Part shown: piece by piece, positions 23,547-36,367 of the stretch
Numbering within the stretch: the stretch's first letter is position 1
Layout: each line of letters opens with the position of its first letter
Assembly (NCBI GenBank): GCA_905250885.1
Contig: CAJNOQ010000180.1
Coordinates: 1 to 62,657 of the forward strand
Reading direction: 5' to 3'
From: Didymodactylos carnosus
Taxonomy: Eukaryota > Rotifera > Eurotatoria > Philodinida > Philodinidae
DNA length: 62,657 bases
The notes under the pieces: model-generated
Databases searched by the model: none
Told to the model about the DNA's origin: nothing
The model's input: only the letters and a program-made list of their open reading frames with translations
Made by a program: the position numbers and the translations under genes

Positions 23547-26443
23547 ATGTCTGATCTTTCATCATCCAGTCAAATATTTCTTTTACTAATATTATTATTT
23601 ATTTGTGTACTTGTCATTCATTTATTAATTCGAAAACGTTTCAATTATTTGCCTGAAAGTGTTGCTGTCATCTACATTGGTGCCATATTTGGTTTTCTAT
23701 TAAAATTAAGTAATCAATGGTTATCACCTACTGCTACACCATCAGCATCGACATCTCAACTTTTAAATTCAAATTTATTTTTTATGTTATTTCTTCCACC
23801 GATTATATTTGAACAAGGTTATCATTTACATAAAGGCAATTTTTTTCAAAATCTTGGGACAATAACAACATTTGCCATATTTGGAACAACAATTAATGCA
23901 TTGACAACAGGAGCTGGACTTTGGCTGTTGGGTACATGGAAATTATCCTATAAATTACCTTGGCGTGAATGTTTCATTATTGGATCATTGAATTCAGGTA
24001 TAATTGATTAATATCATGAAAATTTTCACATCTCACATTGTTTCTTCTTTTTTAGCAATTGATCCTGTTGCCATTTTATCTATATTTCAAGTATTGAACG
24101 TCGATCAACTACTCTATATGTTAGTTTTTGGTGAAAGTATTTTAAATGATGCTGTTGCAATTGTATTGACAAATGTTATAGTTGAATCAAAAACTCAAAT
24201 AAAAAATTTATCATTCAATTCAACAACATTAAAAACAATGGCAGTTATTGGTCTATTAGCAACACCACAAACAATTACAACTTCTACAACAAATAAATTA
24301 TTGTCATCTGATCTAGTCTATTCTCAAAATGTTGTTGGAAAATCACCAAAACTTGTGTTGCCCTTTGAACAAAATGAACAAAATCGTCTACCATGGAAAA
24401 ATCCAGAAGACGAGAATGAGAATGAGAGTGAAGGAGACGAACAAAGAGATGGAAATGAGTATGATGAGCCAGAAACAAGAAATAAGAAATCATTAATAGG
24501 TAAGAATAAGTCTGTGACAGTTCCTCAATAATGGGAAATAACTTTTTAATTCAAGTTTATTAAAAGAAAAATTGTTATTCAGCTTCTGTTCTTGAACAAG
24601 AAATGGGCTAGTTTCTTCAAACTGCAGCTGTTTTTAAATGAGGAACTGTTGATGTTCTCCCTCTTAGTAATCTGTTAGTTGACTTGCTTTTTCAAAATGT
24701 TTGCTATATGAATACATAATAAACTAATAGAGGACTAAGAAGAAGAGCATCAACAGTTTCTCGTTTCAAAACATCTCAAGTTCGAAGCACAGATGAACCA
24801 TTTTTTGTTCCTATGAATGTAGACTGTTGGACCATTTTAAAAGGGGAAATTGTCACAGGTCTCGATAAGAAAGAGTAAAACCTTTTCTATTTTTCTACAA
24901 AAAAGATAATTATGTCATGCTATATATATTTTTTGTTTTTTTCTTCATTTAAGACCATTCAAAAGTGAAACGGCAATTATTATTTAATGATTCAGGTATA
25001 TTGCCACCATCATCATCATCTATTACATCAACACAACTATTGACTACAATTAAATCATTATTTCAAATATCAACAAAATTTTCTCTTATGTTTTATTTAT
25101 CAAGTTTTATCGGACTAATTTTTGGTCTAATTAGCGCATTGATAACAAAATATATAAATTTTGATAAAAGTGCAATATCATTAGAAATTTCATTTATGTT
25201 TATAATATCATATAGTTCATATATGTTAGCTGAATTATTACATTTATCCGGTATTATGTCAATATTAGTTTGTGGTTTAACAATGAGTCATTATACACAT
25301 CAAAATTTATCACAAAATGGAAAAAAATCAATACAAACATTATTTCGTACAATTGCATTTTTAGCTGAAACATGTGTATTTGCTTATTTAGGTTTAGGTA
25401 TATTTGAATATAAACATGAATTTCATTTAAATTTAATTATATGGACAATTATTTTAACACTTGTTGGTCGTGCTGCTCATGTTTTTCCATTATCATTTAT
25501 TTTAAATTGTTTTCGAACAAAACAACAACGAATAACATTACCAATGCAGTTAATCATGTGGTTTAGTGGATTAAGGGGTAAATTTTTCAAATTTATTCTC
25601 TGTAATAATATATTTTTTCATTCTATATATCATTTAGGTGCTATATCCTATGCATTATCGGTACATGTAGGAAAATATTATGGTGAAGATGAAGAAGAAC
25701 TGAAACGTATTTTAGTGACAACAACATTAATTACTGTTTTATTTACAATATTAGTTTTGGGTGGTTTAACAATGCCCGTTGTTAAATGTATGAAGAAATA
25801 TGCTCCACAAAATCATCAACAACAAATAAATAATAGTCATAGAGATAATGATAATGATACATCAGAGCGAACATTGATGAGTAAAACAAGATTATATGAT
25901 GATATATTGAATAATGATGAAAATTATTTAAAACAACGTCGAAAACATGTTGGAATGGATAATGATGAAGATGATGAATATGAAATACAATTTATGAAAC
26001 CAAATCAATTGAAAGGCATGGAAAAATTAAATGAATACTATATTAAACCATTATTAGTAAGAAAAATATCGTTAAATAATGAAACAAGAAGTTCTATTGC
26101 ATTTGATAATAATAGTAATAATCATGATGATAGAAAACCATTACTAGAACAAGAAACAATAAATGAAAATAATTTTAGTGGTAATAATAATAATAATAAT
26201 AGAAAAAAGAAACAACAAACTAAACTTATTAAAAAATCAAAATCAAATATATTATTAAAAAATGATCAATTTGATTCAATACCAATTAGTGATGATGATG
26301 ATGATGATGCTGAAGATGATATTTTAGTTGTTCCAAATCTTCAACATGAATGTTATCAATTACGAACAATTACAGATACAACATTATCAAGACAAAATCG
26401 AACAAGTTTGAGTACATTACCACCTGATGAAGATGATAGTTGA
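23547..26443 (+). CDS. SLC9A8: Na+/H+ exchanger, SLC9A8/NHE8 type
   Basis: Multi-spanning antiporter that swaps Na+ or K+ for H+, in the NHE8 group of Golgi/endosome and apical exchangers. Exons 23547-23997, 24056-24499, 24954-25577, 25638-26443; 774 aa (human NHE8 about 580). Diagnostic blocks: [28 protein letters not shown] made by the exon 1/2 join (ion-binding Asp), [27 protein letters not shown], and MWFSGLRG joined to AISYAL across the exon 3/4 border. Extra length comes from a hydrophilic acidic insert after the ESILND helix (around codons 230-300) and an Asn/Asp-rich tail; the NHE8-like [16 protein letters not shown] remains in the tail. ATG at 23547 fits the first hydrophobic segment. 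The third intron (25578-25637) is 60 nt, a multiple of three and stop-free. Confidence 0.94.
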
Positions 26444-27353
26444 ATAAGAAAAATAGAGTATTGAAAAAGTGAATTTATCCCATAAATTATGTTTCAAATC
26501 AGTAATAAATTGTTAGTGAACAAATGGTTTCTAATAAAAGATAAAAAAACAAAAATAATAGAAAAAAATTTATCTTATACGTCATTTTGTTTCAATAGTT
26601 AACTCGTTAGTGTTATTTTTAATATTACAAGATGGTAGAATGTTTGGTACAACATTATTTTTGTTGTCATATCTACATGTTGTGAAAAATAGTCAACGAT
26701 AAAATATTTTTAAACAGAAGAAGAAAAAAAAATGTATACAGTAATTTATCATTAAATAGATAAATAGAAATCTTATTCTTGAAGAGTAGTAACAACGATG
26801 GGATTTAAAACGGATGATTTTGATAATGAACAATACTGAAACGGTGGTCGAACGATTTATTCCTGTTTTATCACGTCATTTGGTCAAAATGGAAGAAAAA
26901 AACATGATTTTGATTGTACTGATGTCAATGACAGCTATAAAGAGATTATTTTTTTGTTTTAATTTTATTTTCAAAAGGTAAAAATCCATATAATCATATC
27001 AAATATTTTTTACATGTTCATGAATAGGAAAATGGTCTGATTAGACATTATCGACTGTATCAAAATAGAAAGTCTTAATCAAATGTAAAGAAATATATCT
27101 GTTTGTGACATATTCAATACGAAAAAAAAAGGAGAAAATTTACAGAAGACGTTGTATAAAACAAACTTATCTGATTCGAAATCAATAGAAGATAAGCAAG
27201 AAGAACAAAAAAAAGCAAGAAAAAAACAGGCAGAAGAGTAAAATGAACTGCGTTAACAAATGTTTAATGAAAAGATATTCAACAAAACGTTCATTGTTTC
27301 ACTGTTTCAAACAAAAAAACAAAACAAATCGAAAAAGAACATGTCAATTTTTC
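26444..27353. other. Gap between convergent genes
   Basis: 3' flanks of the NHE8-like (+) and Tudor (-) genes. AT-rich with A-runs; no gene seen. Confidence 0.45.
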
Positions 27354-30300
27354 TTATTCAAATGTCAATCTTCGCTTTTCTTGAGGTAATCGTCGTTTGT
27401 GAATTTGAGAAGATCTACAAGTGAAAGAAAATAATAAAATTTTTAATAAATATAATAGATCAATGATATCTTACCTTGGCACACAACAAAATCCTTGTTG
27501 TTTTTGAATTTCACTTGAATCACTGCTATCTACATTAGTTCCATTTTTCTTATTATCTAAACATTGTGATATTTCTCTTGATACTAAAATTGATGGTGGC
27601 GGTGGTGAAGACGAAATAAAGTTTTCTGGATATCCTTTTGACATTTCTAATTGCTCCCACATATTCACATTGGTATCTTCATTTTCAGCTAAATCACAAC
27701 TAAATAAACTTGTAATATCGGCATTAGAAAGAAATTTTGATGTTCGTTTTTCTATTGCATTCAAATAACGATAAATATTCATTGTTCCATCTTTGACTTG
27801 ACACATTAATAATACACCGACTTTATTTCCATCTTTTTCATACTAAAACAAAAATAAAATAAAAAATAAAACTGCCTTCTTATTATTCTAGTAAATATTT
27901 ATCTACTTACAACTTGTGCACGAACAGTTCGACATTTAAGTAATTTTTGAAAATTTTCACGCATTGTATCTGAATAATTAAAACGTAGTGCTTCACTGAA
28001 ATAACATTGTATAGCCTAACAATAAAATAAGATATTATTATAGATTCAAATTTAAGTTAGTTCAATATACTTTATATGGAAATTTTGTAAATTCGACAGG
28101 TAACCAACGGATTTCAGTTAATGGTACATGAATAACACGACCATAATCAACTAGATATAATGCAATAGATGATGAACGATTATTTGGTGGTAATACACGA
28201 CCTCGTCGCCAACGTGATTCAAAATAAATGCCAATGATTTCATTAATTTTAACACTTTTTGGTGCAATATAATTATTTCCATAAAAACTAATATGAGATG
28301 TAAGCTGACGAAATTTTTTTTCATTTTCATTTGATAATTTATATTCTACCCAAAACTCACCCGTCTAAATGAAAAGTTAGACTAACAAAATAACGTCTAT
28401 ATTTTGTTTTTAAGAAATACTTTACAGGCGATAATTCATCATGTATTACACAACTAAATTTTGAGTCTAAAAATAAATAAATAAATGATACATGTTAAAA
28501 GCCTGCTTTAACTAGTCAATTCAGTCACATTAAAAACTATTAGCAAATTTTAGAATTGATCATCACTCTACAAATTCTCACTTGTGAATAGGTGGTATTC
28601 AGCAGTTATTGACCGGTTATTTAATGACTGTTTTTTTAGAGGCATTCAAGAAAATTGTTATAACAGTTATTAAGAGTCATCGCACCCGTCGAAACGTCTC
28701 GCATTTTGTAGTGAAATATTTGGTCTATCTATTGCATTCTACATAAAATTAAAGAATCAAGAGAGAAGTATTTTTTGTGATGTATCAAAGAAATACGAAC
28801 AGTTATTTAACGAGTGACTAATTTTCACGTATAGTTATGGTATTGCTCATATTTGTATCATAATTAGTTTAAACATTTTTTCCTTTCAACAAATACATAG
28901 AGAAAACATCTTTCTATAAAATGAGAGATACTTAATTATAAAAAATTGTTTTTTAGATGATTAGATATCAGTTATATAACTAGTGTAGACCTATTTGTGG
29001 AAGTGTAAACTTGCAAGAATACTTACTCATATTTAATTCAATTTTTTCATTTAATGTGCAACATTCATTCAACGTTTCTATTGTAAAATTTTGAAATCCA
29101 CCATTTTCACTTGATGACAATTCACTACCGCTGTCATAAATACAACTTGTAATTAATCTATCATTATTAGACGATGGTGGTAATAAATATGTTGGTCGTT
29201 GTTTATTAATCTCAGTATTATCTTTTGTTATAGTTATATTTAATTTTTCACGATTACAATTTCGTTCATCGAATGTTAATGATGATGCACGTGTATAGAA
29301 TTTAGTTTTAGAATCTTTATTTATATTATTCATTTGTTCATTATAACTATGTGTAATTTTATCTTTACTCAATGATAAATGTCGACTAATCGATTGTGGT
29401 GTAATGTAATTAATTACGTTCTCATCAGCCATACGATTTTGATCTCTGATCGGTGTTTCGAAAATATTCTGTTGTTGTTGTTGTTTTATTTCGTTATCTT
29501 GACTTTTCCATGGCGTAGATAATTTAGATATTATTTTATCTTTTTCATTTGTAGTGACTATTGAACTAGATAATTTTTCTAACGATAACGACGTACTATT
29601 AATATCATCATCACCACCAGTAATACTACTGATATTTTCTTGTGCTTGTTGTTGCTGATGCTGTCTCATAGAGTCAACATTGTTTGATAATGTTATATCG
29701 CTACTATCGGGTTGTTTATTATTGATAGATTCAAATGTTTCAGAATTAAATAAACGTGGTTGTTTATTGGATTGATTATTTTTTTCTGTGCTATAATAGA
29801 AAGACGAAGAAAACAAAAAAAGAGTACAAAAGTTTTGCAACTATTTGAGAAAAAAAAAATGAGATATGATTATCGTATAAAATTCATCATTGATTTTATG
29901 GCGAAGAAAACATTTATTCACCTTTTATCCATTTCATCGGTTGATGGAATTATTGGCGGTGGTAATTCTGATAATGGTATTTCTCCCTCATTTGGTGTTG
30001 ATGAACGTAAATCATTCATATGATGAAAATGATGATGATTATGGTGATGATACTGTTTTGATAGTCCATTTTTACCAATTAATTGTTTATTATTAAAATT
30101 ATTCTCACAAAATTGTATTGGACTCGTTGAACGATCTTTTAAAATTTGATTTGTTTTTATTTCATTTGCTAATTGTAGAGTATCATAATTATTATTATTA
30201 TTATTATTATTTTTATTTCTGTCTCGTCGAGTAAGTTCAAATGAATGATTAACGATTGATGGTACCACCAATTCATATTGTTTTATTGGAAATGTTTTAC

Positions 30301-33300
30301 TACGATAATAACTGTATATATTTTCCAATAAATGTGATAAACAATTAAATAATTTTAATGGTTTTCGATTATGTTGTAAACATTTTTTCTCATCATAATC
30401 ATCCAATTGTAGATGATAATTTTCATTATTTTCATTATCATTTGTTTCAATAAAACTTGGTATTCGATTATTTTGTTCATTAAATGTTATTGTTATACTA
30501 TTCACATTTGTTAAATATGCTTTAATATGTTCAATGGAATATAGTGTTCTATAATCTTCAAATAAATCGTCAAATTCAATTTTAGTAATACCAACATTAT
30601 TTTGAAAATCATCTTCATGTGATTGAAATAATATTCTTAGATTATGATAATCATCTGTTTCATAGTAGGCTATTATTGATGAATTTGAATAATAATCTTC
30701 AAATAAAATGGGCACTTTAGACCAATGCCATTTAATAAAAAATAATTCTGTTTCTGATACACTCGATTCTTCATCGTCATCATTCGATTTTCTTTTGAAA
30801 TAAGCCGGTATGCCTTAGATAAAAATTAAATGATAAAAATGAATAACTATTAACAAAACAAAATATAATATTGAAATAAAGTTTTCATCTAGAGATATGG
30901 CTCTAATCTTTTTTTGCTAGTATTATCGAGAGGAATTATCTAAGAAAGAGTGAAAGAGAAAATGGCCACAGTGGAAATGCTTAAGCTTAAGAAAGTTTCA
31001 AACAGATGAATGATTAAGACTTTTATATGTATAAATTTTTACGAACTCTCTCATTAACAAAAGAAATGATTTGTTTTTCCATCTATAGTTGACAAGTTAA
31101 CGGACGGGGGAATTTAAAATATCAAGGAAATAACATTCTTTCGATCCCGGTTGACAAGTTTTTAAGAAAAATCAGGTAAAAGATCTCGCTTATGAAAACT
31201 CGACTTTTTTATAGTGAAATCATTGATTAGACTACGACAAAAAATCTAATTAAACTTATGCTAAGATATATGATATTGTCTTCTGTATCAATTAGAAAAA
31301 TTATTAATTAATTTTTGCGAGACATTCCAGTATTACAGTGTAACGTTTAGCAAACATGTGTATGCTAATATAAAAAAGTACATAGATTGTCAAATGATGT
31401 GGTATATTTCCTTGATGATGGCATTTTCTAGCATTTACATTTTTAGTTAGTAAATATGTTGATATTCTTTTCAAACTCTGACTACACTTGGACCAACTAG
31501 ATTGCTACGTCATTGCACTATATGTACAATTTCCAAGATCTAAACCATATTTTCTGGTCATAGAGAGAAACCAAGATATATTAAATGTATTTTAATATGT
31601 ATAAAATGTAATTAAATATATTTGTCCCACGTTAACATTGGTGAGACAACATGAAAACAACTATACCCATTTGAAAATTGAGGGAAAACCATATAAAAAG
31701 TTTTCATGCCACATTTCAACGAAAAATTAGCGCATCTATGCGACTATGTTTCACGTACGTCGATAAAAATCACATACCATCAGTCACTAGTTCTCATCAA
31801 TGTCGAGTTAATGTGAAAAAATCTGGATGGATGCGCACCAATGTTAAAATCAATGCTTTCAATTTCAGCATCGGATCAACAGCTAAAACAATGTCCTTAA
31901 ATTTTTTAAGTGAAGAAATCAGCAGGCCTTTTCGCTAGTATTGCTAGTAGAACGCGATTAACAATAGCCGGATGTTGTTTTGATACTCACTAGTACGTAA
32001 CAAAATACTCTCCTCCCCCAATGTTTTACAGTTGAACAAAATCGTCAAAAGTTCGACGAACTTAATTTTCATTTTTGTACTGGAATTCATGTTTTACAAA
32101 AGATTCTTAGTTAGTCTCGGCCGATTTGGAATTATCTTCCAACACAGATGTTCTAATTTTAATTAATGTCAACTTCACTAGGTAAGCATAAATTGAAATA
32201 AATTCTTTTTTTTCGTTAATTAGAAAACTCGTGAAAATGTTTGTACATCCAAAAGTCTTACTCAGCCTGCCTATCTGAAACCTCTTCTAAGCTTACAGTT
32301 GAATTTTGGTCATTTTTTAACCATATAACCGATAAATTAGTAAAAAAAAGCTCGTAAATAATTCAATACTCAAGTTTATACCTTTCTGATTACATGATGA
32401 TGAGTCAGCAGACCTATATAAGAGTTGATTTTATCATTCAATTGTAACACTTCTATCTAACAGTGGTGATCATTTCTAATAAAAAAAATTGACTATTGTT
32501 TACCTAATGTTAATTGAAATCGTTTATTCATATCTAATCTCAAAAACCAATTGATATAATAGAACATTAAACATATTGGTTTAATAATCGCAAATTCAAT
32601 AATAAATACGTAGGATAATATAATTGGACAATGACGATAAAATTCATTAATATTTTTAACGAGAGATAATAAGGCTCGTGAAAATTTCGGTACTGTATAA
32701 AACCATTCTAAAAAACCTTTTGGCATACGTAATTCTTTTAATAAATTAATATCAATATCAAACGTTAAATTTGATGAATGTATTTTATAATCTTGTGATT
32801 TAATATATGTTATAATTGTTGTTGCAATATCTTTACTTTCTAAAAAACGATAGAGTGCATTTTCTAAATTAATATTTGTTTTTAATTGTCTACGATCAAA
32901 ATAAGAACATATTTGACAATGACAACTATCCGATAGAACTTTAACAAAATCTGGACGTCGAGTTTTTGGTATAATTATTGATTTTCGATTAATTGATTCG
33001 GATTGTGTTGTTGGTACTGTCAGTGATAATTCTGTACGATTTTTTGCTGGAGATGATAGTGGTGTAAATTGTTTGAATAAGGGACTACTGGAGTTTGAAT
33101 GATAGGATAATGGTGGTGTTGGAGGCAATGAAGGAGATCGAACGTAGCTTTCACGAGGTTGTCTAATAATTTGAGGAGAAAATGAAACACGTTTTTCTTG
33201 CAGTTTTGGTATTGGATCTGTAAATACATCGTCATTTGGATCATGATTTTGTATTTGATTTGTATCACTAAAATTTGAATTAGAAGCAACTAGAGAAGAT

Positions 33301-35209
33301 GATGGTGTTAACATTTCTAATATTTTATTCTGTCGATTATTATTAATATTGTTGGTTAGTATGTTTTTTTTCAATATAGGTTCGATACTTTTTGTTAAAC
33401 GTTCGAAATAGTCCTCTGTATTATTATTAGTGTTTTTAATTGCTGAACTAGAAGCAAGAAACGATGACAATGATGATTCAGGCGATAAACTTGAATCAGT
33501 CAATGTTCTAACAGACAATTTATCTTCATCATCCGTTGATAATAGAGTGGAAGCTTGTTGTACATTATTATCATCAATATCAAATAAATAACTTGAATTT
33601 TTACAATTACTATTAATATTGTCATTATTAAAATTTGAAAATAAAATATTTTGTTCAATCGAAGGACAGACTCTAAATACAGAAAATAAAAGTAAATATT
33701 AATTAATTATTTTCAATTGATATTCTAGAATCATGCTTTAATCAATTTTCAAAAATGATTAAATGAGCAATTAAATCTTCTATTTTTAAAACTAAAATTT
33801 TATCTATGTTTTTCATCTAATTGTAAACGAAATTAGATTTAATTATAAGTTAGAAGCTCGTTTAATGATTAGTTATAATTGCTTTTCGACTTGAACATGC
33901 ACTGATTTTGTTTCGTTAAATATAAACAGTTACCAGTTTATAAATGAGTTCAAGGAATGTTTTTCTCTCTTTAGTCTGTATTCAAAAACCACTAAAAATC
34001 AGAGCACAATACCTGACGTTTTCTTGTAGGCTTGCTTGCTGATCACAATTACTAACTTCATCAATTAGAAGATTTTTGACAATTTTTTGACATTCATCTT
34101 CTTGATCTGTCTGTATGTCATCTATCGTTGTTTTAGGAGAATGAAAACTAGTTTGTTGATTGTCTTGTTTGTTTGATGAAATTAACTGATTTTCTTGCAT
34201 TATTGTTTGAATCCATCCATCGCTATTTTCAAATTGATCAATAGCATCAAATGATGTTGATTGAGATATTCGACTTGATGTACTAATTGTTCGTTTTCGA
34301 TGTATTGGTAAAAACGATGTTTTTGCTGTTTTATCAGTTGATTGAGAATCATTATTATTACATTGATCATTCTCTTTAACCGGCATACTTGTCAGAAGAT
34401 TAATATCTTGATCTTGTATGATAGTTGTTGTCGAAACTGAATAATAATTTGATTCGGATGAAGAAGAAGCCGATGAAAATGACGAATTTTGGAACTCATT
34501 GTTGACTGATTTTAGATTTTCATAGCTGGTAATTAAAGATGTTGGTAAAATAATCGGCGTCGTTAATTTTCGACTAAATTTAGGCATTATAATATCGTAA
34601 TTGGAACAAATGCCCTTTACATCAGACATGCATTTAAGAAAAAAGCACATGCAATCAATGTTTTTCATCATGCAAAATAATCAAAACAAAAATCTAAACG
34701 TCATTAGACACATACCTTCTGTCCGATATTTGTACTTTGGATGCATGCTGAGTACCAAATGGACGTGGCTCATAAGATCTTGATCTTTCATCATTTTTTG
34801 GTAGTGGATGCGATGAACGTCTCGCACGATCAGTACTGTAATTACGAATATTTTCATTTAAATTTGAACGAATATTAACATCTCTTTGTCTTGTAGATGA
34901 AAACGATGTTGTTGTCGGTGGCGTTATTGGAGTTACTGGTTCATCTACAATGTATTCCTGTTCATCTTTCTTTTCTTCTATTGCTAATTCCGAACGATAA
35001 GAGTTCCAATGGGATAATATGCTTTTGTAAACTTGTTCAAATAGATGGGTCACATTTCGATCTTGCGGTAACTGTGGTCGCGTTGGATACCATACAGGCA
35101 AGTAAACTGCAATCGATATATCGGAATTTTCATTCATTGGTAGAATATGTGGTATAAATGCATTATTCTGGATATCATCACTACTCAAAACTTCACTAGT
35201 TTGTTCCAT
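27354..35209 (-). CDS. Large Tudor-domain protein
   Basis: Ten exons in transcript order: 34716-35209, 34013-34573, 32504-33672, 29922-30813, 29027-29790, 28426-28466, 28071-28364, 27911-28015, 27475-27842, 27354-27414; all phases agree, 1582 aa. The C-terminal third contains an extended Tudor domain: GEFWVEYKL opening the barrel, IYFESRWRRGRVL, LYLVDYGRVIHVPLTEIRWL and then YFSEALRF. This arrangement binds methyl-arginine tails and in animals is typical of germline/piRNA (TDRD) proteins. The N-terminal 900 residues are Ser/Asn-rich and mostly low complexity. A Cys/His cluster (CHCQICSYF, exon 3) and a hydrophobic stretch near the end of exon 3 are unexplained. The ATG was chosen 19 nt after a TTTAG acceptor-like site (35229-35230); an upstream coding exon cannot be excluded. 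I cannot name the orthologue. Confidence 0.82.
30814..32503 (-). other. Unusually long intron (1.69 kb) of the Tudor gene
   Basis: Most introns here are under 100 bp, so this one probably carries inserted DNA. A 'gttgacaagtt' word occurs twice (about 31088 and 31150). A plus-strand open frame (31678-31938) has no recognisable motif. No clean element ends were found. Confidence 0.45.
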
Positions 35210-36367
35210 TTTCTCTTCAATTTCTTTTCTAAAGGAAAAAAAATAGTTTGTTGATCCAAGATAATAAACCATCATTAAACTGTCTTGTATACGCTCAAAC
35301 GTATCTTGATCGGATTGTTACCACTATCAATTCTATCACATTCCGTTCGATAGTTAGTCCTGAATAATACACAAAAGAGCTGTCTTTCATCAGTAGATTC
35401 ATCAGCAGATGATGTTGTTCATCGAATGCTATTAGTCTTGTAGAGGTACAGGTTTTTCAAACACAATAGAAAAAATTAATGATTAACTCGATTTACTCAA
35501 AAAATCTCACGTCACTCGGTGTTATAAAAAATATTATCCAAGATGAAAAAGAAAAAGCTTATGAGTAGAAGAAGCAATTCAAGTCAGGAACAGAGTGAAC
35601 GCCAGAAATTATCTAAAATCTCTCTACTAATGGAGTTACATAGTGCGTCCGCTTAAGTCGAATATGACTGGTCGCTTACTTAATGGCGCCAGATTACCAC
35701 AATCTCTTTTGAAACATTTTCGTTATAGAACACGAACGTGAAAAGAAGTTTTATCACCTTATATGTATTCTTCCTCAATAGATATTATGAAGTCTAACGA
35801 ATACCTAGAAGAAAATAGTTTTTATCATCGTATCACTTTTAACAGAAGCGCTATATTCTATCAGTGAGAGAAAACATGGATTGTGGCGGCGTAGATATGA
35901 TAGATAAATTTTAGTTTCAAAAACAATTTTACTCTGCGCTAGTCAATAGATGATTGATTCTATATTCCATTAAGAAATGCTCAAACGAATTATCTCATGT
36001 ACATCTTATTGACAGTATTATCAAAGTCTAATTTATTATCTTTCTTTGTTGAGATACAAAACTGTTTCAGAACGTTTAACAAATGAAAGAGTATGAGAGT
36101 AAATAATAATAAAATGTCAAAAATAGAAAAAAAAGAAACTATCTATAGAAACATGTTATGAATAGCAACAAAAATAAATTTTGAAACGCACACACATACA
36201 ATAACAGTTAATTGTAGAAATATATCGAGAGTAAAACAAGAATAGAAAAAAAAATCTTTGAGAATAGATCTCTAATAAAAAACAACAACAAGTGGAAAAA
36301 AAATATTAGATATTATTTAAAAACAAGAGTAAATCAGATCTTGATCAATCAAATATTTGTTTATGGT
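35210..36367. other. Spacer between Tudor and TOPBP1 genes
   Basis: Tandem minus-strand genes flank this 1.16-kb spacer, which must hold the TOPBP1 3' UTR and the Tudor promoter/5' UTR. No additional gene was recognised. Confidence 0.45.

Noticed and set aside
31678..31938. 86-aa plus-strand open frame inside the long Tudor intron
   Set aside because: No similarity recognised and no transposon ends around it; could be inserted DNA but not supportable as a gene.
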